From contig JARLJO010000026.1 of assembly GCA_031291175.1 (NCBI GenBank), positions 33,590 to 97,589 on the forward strand: a DNA stretch of 64,000 nt, in the 5' to 3' direction. Below the pieces are notes generated by a model. It saw only the letters and a list, made by a program, of their open reading frames with translations. It made no database searches and was not told the origin of the DNA. Both the position numbers and the translations under genes were made by a program. Positions within the stretch are counted from its first letter, which is position 1, and every line of letters begins with the position of its first letter. This DNA comes from Gammaproteobacteria bacterium. Its GTDB lineage: Bacteria > Pseudomonadota > Gammaproteobacteria > DSM-16500. Shown piece after piece: positions 57,768 to 64,000 of this stretch.

Positions 57768-58673
57768 TTATGAAACTTGCTTTTGTTTTTCTAATACTTG
57801 CTTGACCATGAGAATAGCGCCCACATTAGCATCACCTTGACGCGACACTAAACGCGAACGCAAGGCTTCATCCAGCCATGGCTCAACAAAAGGTGCAACC
57901 CCACCAAACAATGAGCAAGGCAACAACAGATTTTTGTGAACATGGATTTTTTCAAGAGCAACACCCACGCGATTAATTGCAATCGCTGCTCTTTTCATTA
58001 GATGAATGGCCCAAGGGTCGGCCTGTTGACTATGATTAATTACCAAAGGCGCAAGTCGGGCAAACTCACTGGAGTTAGCACTATTGGCCCAGGTGGCAAA
58101 CTCGGCAATATCATTATTGAAAAAAGCAAAAACTTCCTCTAATAAAGCCGATTTTTCAACTCGATGATCAATCCAGGAAAAAGTCAAACGCGCCACTTCC
58201 ATTCCTAACCAGGCACCACCACCTTCATCATCATGCGGAAAACCCCATCCACCCACACTCAATCCAACGCCATCTTGAATTTCATATCCAATGACCCCAG
58301 TCCCAATGATAATGATACTGCCATCCTGACCACCATGCGCACCCAGACACGCCACATGCGCATCCGATGTCAGGTAAATCGTTGTGAAAGGATGCGCACG
58401 ACTTAAAAAATCTTCCCGTGCCGCAGGCACTTCACAGCCCGCCAATCCCATTCCAACATGAAAGCGATAATTTTTATCTTGCAGAGAAATACCATGGAGC
58501 TTTAAGACTTCTTCAATCGAATGATAAACAGACTGCCACGAATGATCGACAGACAAGCGAATATTAGCAGGCCCTCCTAGAGCGTGGCCTAACAATTTCC
58601 CGTGAGCGTCTTCCACGCGCGATTTACATTTGCTCGCGCCACCATCAATCCCAATAAAAATATCTTGAGCCAA
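57768..58673 (-). CDS. N-acetylglucosamine kinase, BadF/BadG/BcrA family
   Basis: The 301-residue ASKHA-fold kinase begins FIGIDGGASKCKSRVEDAHG (phosphate-1 loop), with GSIIIIGTGVIGYEI (phosphate-2) and VGGWGFPHDDEGGGAWLG typical of GlcNAc kinases. First gene of the nag operon (8 bp to the deaminase). Supplies GlcNAc-6-phosphate from non-phosphorylated sugar, implying uptake by a permease and not a PTS. No transporter or NagR/NagC regulator is adjacent. Confidence 0.9.
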   Translation of the reverse strand: MAQDIFIGIDGGASKCKSRVEDAHGKLLGHALGGPANIRLSVDHSWQSVYHSIEEVLKLHGISLQDKNYRFHVGMGLAGCEVPAAREDFLSRAHPFTTIYLTSDAHVACLGAHGGQDGSIIIIGTGVIGYEIQDGVGLSVGGWGFPHDDEGGGAWLGMEVARLTFSWIDHRVEKSALLEEVFAFFNNDIAEFATWANSANSSEFARLAPLVINHSQQADPWAIHLMKRAAIAINRVGVALEKIHVHKNLLLPCSLFGGVAPFVEPWLDEALRSRLVSRQGDANVGAILMVKQVLEKQKQVS

Positions 58674-58776
58674 GAGCTTCCCCTAATGAATGCTTTCTTT
58701 TATCAATTAGAAAAAAGAATATAAATATAAAAAGTCGCCGTATTATAAAGCATGGCCATCACATTGAAAGCACTCT

Positions 58777-59610
58777 CTAACCCCGACGACGCAAATGCGC
58801 CAGAGGAATACGTACCGTACCAAATTCATCAGCCACATGATCTACCCCTTCTTTTGGCCCCCACGTATGGCCAAAGATAACTTCATACGTCGCCTCAAAA
58901 AAACCGGCTGGCGAACTATTTTTTTTAGCCTCTGCCATGAGCGCAGAATCTTCACTCTCAACCAACATTCCCGTGGCTTGCAACTCATGAAAGAATGACT
59001 CAATCTGTCGATAGGTTAATGTAAAGTAATCGACATCCATGACGGGATCGGCAAACCTCACCTTAGTTAAAGCATCGCCATGATCGTGCATATCAATCAA
59101 GTTAGGGATCGTGATATCACCCAATAACTCCCGCCATATTTTTAAGGTATCAGGCCCAAGACTGGTAAAAATCAGTAAGCCATCCGGCCGTAAAATGCGC
59201 CGCCATTCACGCAGCATTTGCTCTTGATCATGGCACCAGGGCAATATCAAATTCGCAAAAATCAAATCCACTGATCTATCGGGAAATGGCAACATAGCGG
59301 CATCTGCCGAGGCCCATAGAATAGGGCGCGCTAAATCGCATGAATCTTCTGAAGGTTCTGCTTGCTGCCTGGCAAAAGCCAGCATAGGATAGGCGATATC
59401 TACCCCCACTACCTTCGCTTTTGGATATCGTCGCTGCAACTCACGCGTGCAATGCCCCACCCCGCAACCCACATCAATGATGAGCGATGGATCTAAAGTC
59501 ACCCACTCCAAACGCGCTAGCATTTGCTCGCCCACTTCATTCGCCAAGACCGCACACGCTGCATAATCCGCAGGTTTTAAAGCATTAATTTGTTTTTGAG
59601 AGGATGTCAT
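58777..59610 (-). CDS. bioC: Malonyl-ACP O-methyltransferase BioC
   Basis: Starts biotin synthesis by methylating malonyl-ACP so it can enter fatty-acid elongation. The 277 residues have the SAM motif LIIDVGCGVGHCTREL, VVGVDIAYPMLAFAR, and the BioC-type LIFANLILPWCHD...WRRILRPDGLLIFTSLGPDTL. Start codons of bioC and the divergent comF are one base apart. No other bio gene is in the window. Confidence 0.88.
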   Translation of the reverse strand: MTSSQKQINALKPADYAACAVLANEVGEQMLARLEWVTLDPSLIIDVGCGVGHCTRELQRRYPKAKVVGVDIAYPMLAFARQQAEPSEDSCDLARPILWASADAAMLPFPDRSVDLIFANLILPWCHDQEQMLREWRRILRPDGLLIFTSLGPDTLKIWRELLGDITIPNLIDMHDHGDALTKVRFADPVMDVDYFTLTYRQIESFFHELQATGMLVESEDSALMAEAKKNSSPAGFFEATYEVIFGHTWGPKEGVDHVADEFGTVRIPLAHLRRRG

Positions 59611-59611
59611 T

Positions 59612-60340
59612 ATGTTTTCTAAGTTGCATTATTTAAGTCGATTATATGAATGGTTTTTTCCACGCACCTGCATTCTCTGTCATTATCCATCGAAAGCGGC
59701 TGAAGACCTTTGCGAACCTTGCTTTCTTTCGCTGCCTATTTTACATGAGAGTTGCATTCAATGTGCAAAAAACTTACCTCACACCAGCCTCACCGATTTA
59801 GTCTGTGGAAAATGCCAGCATTCCCCGCCCCCTTTTGATAGGACTTATGCGTTATTTACCTATCAAAGCCCGATCACTAAGTTAATTATGGAACTCAAGT
59901 TTCATGAGCGCCTGGTCAATGCCAAAGTCTTAGGTGATCTCTTAGCCAAAACGATTCAACACCAATGGTATACTCACCAAACCCTCCCCGAGATCATTCT
60001 CCCCATCCCTCTCCATAATAAGCGTTTGAAAAAAAGAGGCTTTAATCAAGCCCTGGAAATCGCTCGCCCCATTGGAAAACGGCTCCATATCCCCATTGAC
60101 ACACAGGGTTGCTTGCGCACAAAACACACAGAAGCCCAAGCCCAACTGGCTTTGAAAAAACGCACTCATAATATAAAAAATGCTTTTTATATCCGTGGCG
60201 ATTACACGAACCGGCATGTGGCCATTTTGGATGACGTAACGACAACAGGCCATACCATTAGCGAATTTAGCAAAGCGTTAAAAAAAGCCGGAGCAAGGCG
60301 GATCGATGTGTGGTGTTGCGCGAAAACTTTGCTGAATTGA
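59612..60340 (+). CDS. comF: ComF family protein (amidophosphoribosyltransferase-like)
   Basis: The 242 residues have N-terminal zinc-finger cysteines (CILCHYPSK, LCEPCFLSLP, CIQCAKN, CGKCQ) and a PRTase domain with the PRPP loop VAILDDVTTTGHTISEF. ComF proteins act in natural transformation. GAGAGG, inside the bioC coding strand, serves as ribosome-binding site. In E. coli the homologue is next to bioH, so the biotin link is recurrent. Confidence 0.93.
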   Translation: MFSKLHYLSRLYEWFFPRTCILCHYPSKAAEDLCEPCFLSLPILHESCIQCAKNLPHTSLTDLVCGKCQHSPPPFDRTYALFTYQSPITKLIMELKFHERLVNAKVLGDLLAKTIQHQWYTHQTLPEIILPIPLHNKRLKKRGFNQALEIARPIGKRLHIPIDTQGCLRTKHTEAQAQLALKKRTHNIKNAFYIRGDYTNRHVAILDDVTTTGHTISEFSKALKKAGARRIDVWCCAKTLLN

Positions 60341-60436
60341 GGGAGCAGATTCCGTATTTTTTATTACGTTTAAGGCACCGATCTGATACACTCTGCCTCC
60401 GCGACTCGCTTACCAATCATTAAGATAGGTGAAACT

Positions 60437-60859
60437 ATGCAAGATTTCATAACATTTTTACAGCTTCATTGGGTACTTAGCGCCACGTTCGTTGTGGTAA
60501 TTTTTGCGCTTTTAATTATTGAATTTATCAAGCAAAAACAATCGGCGACACAGCTTAGCCCCAGCCAACTCACTCAGATGATGAATCATGAAGATGCCGT
60601 AGTGGTTGACCTTCGTTCCAGTATTTTATTTGCTGACGGTCACATCATTGGCGCGCAATCGATACCATTCACTGAACTAAACCAAAAAATAAAGAAACTC
60701 GACAAATTTAAATCCAAACCGATTGTGCTCGTGTGCTTAACTGGCGCAGAAGCACCGCGTGCTGCTATCACATTAAAAGACAGCGGATTTAATATACACA
60801 CGCTTGCCGGCGGCATGCGCGCCTGGCGCGAAGCAGATTTACCTGTCGTTAAAGGATAA
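60437..60859 (+). CDS. Membrane-anchored rhodanese, YibN-like
   Basis: The 140 residues have an N-terminal membrane segment (~12-31, VLSATFVVVIFALLIIEFI) and a rhodanese domain: AVVVDLRSSILFADGHIIGA and the active-site loop VLVCLTGAEAPRAA with Cys. First gene of a block matching E. coli yibN-grxC-secB-gpsA. Confidence 0.92.
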   Translation: MQDFITFLQLHWVLSATFVVVIFALLIIEFIKQKQSATQLSPSQLTQMMNHEDAVVVDLRSSILFADGHIIGAQSIPFTELNQKIKKLDKFKSKPIVLVCLTGAEAPRAAITLKDSGFNIHTLAGGMRAWREADLPVVKG

Positions 60860-60864
60860 AAAGC

Positions 60865-61116
60865 ATGGCTAAAATTATCATGTATACCAAAAACAATTGC
60901 CCTTACTGCGACTATGCAAAACAATTGTTGGATTCAAAAAAAGTCACCTACTCCGAAATTCGTGTCGACACAAATAGCGACAAGCTTGAAGAAATGATAC
61001 GTTTAAGCGGACGACGAACGGTGCCACAAATTTTTATTAATGATCAAGCTATTGGTGGTTTTGATGACCTTTCAGCTCTCGCAAAATCGGGACAGCTTGA
61101 TAAATTGTTAACATAA
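60865..61116 (+). CDS. grxC: Glutaredoxin 3
   Basis: The 83-residue dithiol glutaredoxin has active site CPYC (residues 11-14 in KNNCPYCDYAKQLL), the cis-Pro TVPQIF and the GSH-binding GGFDD. Five bases after the rhodanese stop, so in the same transcript. Confidence 0.97.
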   Translation: MAKIIMYTKNNCPYCDYAKQLLDSKKVTYSEIRVDTNSDKLEEMIRLSGRRTVPQIFINDQAIGGFDDLSALAKSGQLDKLLT

Positions 61117-61133
61117 AACTTAGGAAATCTATC

Positions 61134-61622
61134 ATGACAGCAGCAAACAACCCAACACCTACCTCCGCAGCACCTAACTTCGAAATTCAACGCATTTACG
61201 TGAAAGATTTGTCATACGAAGCACCTAACACACCGCACACTTTTAATGAAGACTGGAAACCAGAAGTCCAACTCAACCTGGAAACCAAAAGCAATCGCAT
61301 TCAAGACAACATCCACGAAGTGGTTTTGTCCGTTACAGCAACCGTGAACAGCAATAAAAAATCAGCTTTCATCGTTGAAGTGCATCAAGCAGGCATTTTC
61401 TTGGTCACAGGCTTCCCAACAGACCAATTACAACAAATGCTAGGCAGCTTCTGCCCAAACATTTTGTTCCCTTATGCTCGCGAAGTGATCTCTGATCTCG
61501 TTGTACGCGGCGGCTTCCCACAATTGATCTTAGCCCCAGTTAACTTCGATGCGCTCTACGCTCAACACCTCGAAGAACAAAAAAAAGCCCCTAAAAAAGA
61601 AGGCGAAGATAAAATTCATTAA
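61134..61622 (+). CDS. secB: Protein-export chaperone SecB
   Basis: Tetrameric cytosolic chaperone delivering unfolded precursors to SecA. The 162 residues begin with the family pattern FEIQRIYVKDLSYEAPNTP, then FIVEVHQAGIF and CPNILFPYAREVISDLVVRG. Seventeen bases after grxC. Confidence 0.98.
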   Translation: MTAANNPTPTSAAPNFEIQRIYVKDLSYEAPNTPHTFNEDWKPEVQLNLETKSNRIQDNIHEVVLSVTATVNSNKKSAFIVEVHQAGIFLVTGFPTDQLQQMLGSFCPNILFPYAREVISDLVVRGGFPQLILAPVNFDALYAQHLEEQKKAPKKEGEDKIH

Positions 61623-61653
61623 TATTGAATGATTGACTGTCGAATCATATCAG

Positions 61654-61739
61654 ACCTCGCCGTACCGTGGCTTGTCCACGGTATCCAGAGAACCCTCGAA
61701 TCAGGCGGGATACTGTGGACAAGCCATGATACGACGAGC
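61654..61739. repeat. Dispersed repeat D, palindromic fragment
   Basis: CGTACCGTGGCTTGTCCACGG and GATACTGTGGACAAGCCATG are inverted arms around ~25 bp. Related to 8811-9235. Lies in the 328-bp secB-gpsA gap. Confidence 0.65.
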
Positions 61740-61799
61740 CTCTCTGCTCTATGAATCAATGGCATCAATAGTTATGGGCAATGATATGGTCAGGACAAC

Positions 61800-61912
61800 A
61801 TTCTGCAGGATGAGTTAGACGCATTTTTGCGTCGCAACCCATCAAATAAGTTTGATCGGTTTTATTTGATGGATTGCAGCAAAAAACGCCTTACCCATCC
61901 TACATTTTCCTT
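61800..61912. repeat. Dispersed repeat C-like palindrome
   Basis: GGATGAGTTAGACGCATTTTTGCG pairs imperfectly with GCAAAAAACGCCTTACCCATCC, and CCATCAAATAA with TTATTTGATGG. A diverged member of family C or a separate family of the same type. Confidence 0.55.
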
Positions 61913-61950
61913 ATTTATTTTAACCTTTTTTGTGATTCAGGATCTCCTCG

Positions 61951-62958
61951 ATGAACAATGGTAATCTGACACCGATCGCCGTTTTAGGCGCAGGCTCCTG
62001 GGGAACCGCTCTCGCTCTCAACCTCGCGAGACGCGGCCAGTCAGTACGGCTCTGGTCGCAAAACGAAGCCCATATTGCCGACATGAGCACCACCCGCCGC
62101 AACCTGCGTTATCTAGCCGACCATGTCTTTCCTGAATCACTCACACTGACCACTGAATTAAGCGAAGCCATCCAGGATGATTGCGACATTTTAATCGCCA
62201 TCCCTTCAGCAGGCTTTCGTGACATGTTGCTAAAATTAAAACCATTACTTAAAAAACCTGCCCGCATACTCTGGGTCACCAAAGGCATAGACACAAACAC
62301 CGGCCAACTGTTAGATGATGTTGCCAAAGAAATCCTGGGCGAAAGTCATGGCTTAGCTGTTCTATCCGGCCCCTCATTTGCCAGCGAAGTCGCAGCAGGC
62401 CTACCCACCGCTGTTGTCATTGCCAGCGAGAACGCTTCTTTTGCAAACGACCTCATGCAACGTTTTAACAGTCCAATCTTTCGTACTTATTTAAGCACCG
62501 ACATGACCGGCGTTGAAGTTGGTGGCGCCGTCAAAAACGTCCTCGCTGTAGCCACTGGTATTGCTGACGGCATGAAGCTAGGCGCTAACGCCAGAAGCGC
62601 ACTGATCACGCGAGGCCTCGCTGAAATGGTAAGGCTAGGGCTTGCCCTCGGCGGCCAAAACGAAACCTTCATGGGGCTCTCAGGGCTCGGAGATTTAATT
62701 TTAACTTGCACCGACAACCAATCACGCAATAAACGTTTTGGTCTGGCGTTAGGAAGCGGCAAATCCACAGAAGAAGCAGAACGCGAAATTGGTCAAGTGA
62801 TAGAAGGCAAACGTAATGCTGAACTCGTGGTCAAACTGGCCAACAAAATGCATGTTGAAATGCCTATCTCCACTACTGTCTGGGAAATTTTGCAAGGCAA
62901 AGTGACGCTACAAGATGCCATGCAACAACTTCTGACTCGCGCCCCGAAAGCAGAATAG
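61951..62958 (+). CDS. gpsA: Glycerol-3-phosphate dehydrogenase [NAD(P)+]
   Basis: Makes sn-glycerol-3-phosphate for phospholipids. The 335 residues have VLGAGSWGTALALNLARRG (NAD fold), LSGPSFASEVA, and the catalytic Lys in GGAVKNVLAVATGIADG. Ends five bases before the convergent icmS stop. Confidence 0.98.
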   Translation: MNNGNLTPIAVLGAGSWGTALALNLARRGQSVRLWSQNEAHIADMSTTRRNLRYLADHVFPESLTLTTELSEAIQDDCDILIAIPSAGFRDMLLKLKPLLKKPARILWVTKGIDTNTGQLLDDVAKEILGESHGLAVLSGPSFASEVAAGLPTAVVIASENASFANDLMQRFNSPIFRTYLSTDMTGVEVGGAVKNVLAVATGIADGMKLGANARSALITRGLAEMVRLGLALGGQNETFMGLSGLGDLILTCTDNQSRNKRFGLALGSGKSTEEAEREIGQVIEGKRNAELVVKLANKMHVEMPISTTVWEILQGKVTLQDAMQQLLTRAPKAE

Positions 62959-62963
62959 CCAAC

Positions 62964-63302
62964 TCAATCATACATCAGCTGATCCAATGGCGTCATTTCA
63001 CCCTTAGGGGTTGGCTGCATTAACTCATGCAAGACATCCGTCATGCATAAAAGCCGCAACACATTCGGTGTAATTTCATCAAAGCTGATTCTAACACCCA
63101 AGATAGAACCTTCCGCTTCGTCAAATGTAATCCCAATGCCATAACCCAAACATAACGAAGACAATTGATCCGCGCGTCTTGCAATCGCCGGCAACAAACC
63201 CGTTGGTGCAAACACTTCTTCAATCGTCATGGGACGGCCATTCAAAATGAACCTTGCCCCCATTGTTCTTGCAATTTTCGCCATCTGTTCAGATATATCC
63301 AT
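62964..63302 (-). CDS. icmS: Dot/Icm type IVB secretion chaperone IcmS
   Basis: Small acidic chaperone that, with IcmW, binds a subset of effectors and docks them to the DotL coupling complex. The 112 residues match what I know of IcmS (114 in Legionella) nearly end to end: MAKIARTMGARFILNGR, TGLLPAIARRADQLSSLCLG, ITPNVLRLLCMTDVLHEL and LDQLMYD at the C-terminus. GAGG 12 bases before the ATG. Nine bases after the icmT stop. In L. pneumophila icmR/icmQ follow; here the next gene is gpsA on the other strand. Confidence 0.92.
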   Translation of the reverse strand: MDISEQMAKIARTMGARFILNGRPMTIEEVFAPTGLLPAIARRADQLSSLCLGYGIGITFDEAEGSILGVRISFDEITPNVLRLLCMTDVLHELMQPTPKGEMTPLDQLMYD

Positions 63303-63311
63303 ATTGAAGCC

Positions 63312-63554
63312 TCATTTTTTCCACCAGGGTTGTGACACTTTACGGGGACCCGCTAAAAAAGACCTTAACCAACGTAAAAAGACAGCGACAGTAAAACCAT
63401 ATCGCTCCAGCGCGCCAAAAAATAGAATAGTGACCATGGCTAATGCAAAAGTAAACCAGCTAATATGAAAGATAAAGATCATTAGCGGAAAACACGCCCG
63501 GAAATCAACCATCCAGAGCCTGACATTTCTTGCAGAATCGCGCCAATGTGCCAC
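63312..63554 (-). CDS. icmT: Dot/Icm type IVB secretion protein IcmT
   Basis: Small inner-membrane protein needed for Dot/Icm function and for pore formation/egress in Legionella. The preferred start is GTG 63554 (GGAG at spacing 7), giving 80 residues; an in-frame ATG at 63587 gives 91 but has a badly spaced site. Family features: AHWRDSARNVRLWMVDFR at the start, a membrane region ACFPLMIFIFHISWFTFALA plus MVTILFFGALE, then FLRWLRSFLAGPRKVSQPWW. First gene of an icmT-icmS operon; its upstream region is the damaged contig end. Confidence 0.88.
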   Translation of the reverse strand: MAHWRDSARNVRLWMVDFRACFPLMIFIFHISWFTFALAMVTILFFGALERYGFTVAVFLRWLRSFLAGPRKVSQPWWKK

Positions 63555-63645
63555 AGTGATACTCCAATCAAATAAAACCTTTTCCATATTCCTGATTCTA
63601 GCGCTTTTTTAAGAAAAAGATCTAGGGTCAGTCGCCAATTAATCC

Positions 63646-63770
63646 CTCTTACTCTTACTCTTACTCTTACTCTTACTCTTACTCTTACTCTTACTCTTAC
63701 TCTTGCCCTTACTCTTGCCCTTACTCCTACTCCTACTCCTACTCCTACTCTTATTCTTAACCTCTTACCC
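63646..63770 (+). repeat. Hexamer tandem repeat (CTCTTA)n upstream of icmT
   Basis: Nine perfect CTCTTA units (63646-63699), then about ten degenerate ones (CTCTTG, CCCTTA, CTCCTA, TTCTTA). It starts ~90 bp before icmT. It could be a real microsatellite or part of the low-quality terminus. Confidence 0.75.
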
Positions 63771-63795
63771 TTAACCCCACCCACCCCCCTACGTC

Positions 63796-64000
<205 letters not shown>

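Noticed and set aside
63646..63770. Telomere of a linear replicon
   Set aside because: A hexamer array at a sequence end resembles a telomere, but it degenerates into homopolymers, lies beside an ordinary operon, and bacterial linear replicons use hairpins or terminal proteins instead.

Overview
The window reads as a chromosomal contig end from a gammaproteobacterium of the order Legionellales (Legionella/Coxiella/Berkiella-like). The strongest pointer is at the right end: two small minus-strand genes that I recognise as icmT and icmS of the Dot/Icm type IVB secretion system. Several large, low-complexity, ankyrin-, TPR- or hydrolase-containing proteins without signal peptides elsewhere in the window have the look of Dot/Icm effectors. 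Housekeeping synteny is gammaproteobacterial: uvrA/MFS/ssb, mutY-yggX-tRNA-Phe, gmk-rpoZ-spoT, and rhodanese-grxC-secB-gpsA.

Layout. 0-2.4 kb: feoA-feoB iron(II) uptake with a Fur box. 2.4-7.7 kb: a 1781-residue coiled-coil protein with a Gln-rich tandem repeat. 7.7-9.3 kb: dispersed repeats around an alpha/beta hydrolase. 9.3-17.7 kb: uvrA, YajR-like MFS, ssb, quinone oxidoreductase, a biotin ligase lacking the usual DNA-binding domain, a cysteine hydrolase and an EamA transporter. 18.2-24.2 kb: a complete histidine-to-glutamate pathway (hutI divergent from hutG-hutU-hutH). 24.6-44 kb: effector-like genes of unknown function (336, 1140, 473, 428, 162, 187, 197 and 580 residues) mixed with mutY, yggX, tRNA-Phe, a 2H phosphoesterase, a CsaA-like protein, a TMEM43 homologue, tdk, an outer-membrane barrel, erpA, a HemJ-like protein and a rhodanese. 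44-52 kb: epimerase, hemL, rubredoxin, sodC, acylphosphatase, then lipid A/LPS genes (lpxL-type acyltransferase, ArnT-like glycosyltransferase, hldE). 51.6-55 kb: gmk-rpoZ-spoT. 55.5-58.7 kb: an N-acetylglucosamine catabolic operon (BadF-type kinase, SIS-type deaminase, NagA). 58.8-63 kb: bioC/comF and rhodanese-grxC-secB-gpsA. 63-63.6 kb: icmT-icmS. The last ~350 bases are a hexamer repeat followed by homopolymer sequence that looks like an assembly or sequencing artefact.

Intergenic space is rich in dispersed palindromic repeats. I name four families here: A (hairpin with a GACCCCCAC stem), B (about 100 bp with a GGGTAGGTTT stem, six copies), C (CAACCCAAC-type) and D (CTTGTCCGCGG-type). Families A, B and C form a composite block that occurs in opposite orientations at 24.2-24.6 kb and 55.1-55.5 kb.

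The genes suggest a host-associated bacterium living on amino acids and amino sugars, controlling iron uptake through Fur, and using a Dot/Icm system to deliver proteins. A direct repeat resembling the PmrA box of Legionella and Coxiella lies upstream of the ankyrin gene, which would tie that gene to the regulator known to control Dot/Icm effectors. All effector assignments are inference from architecture and context.
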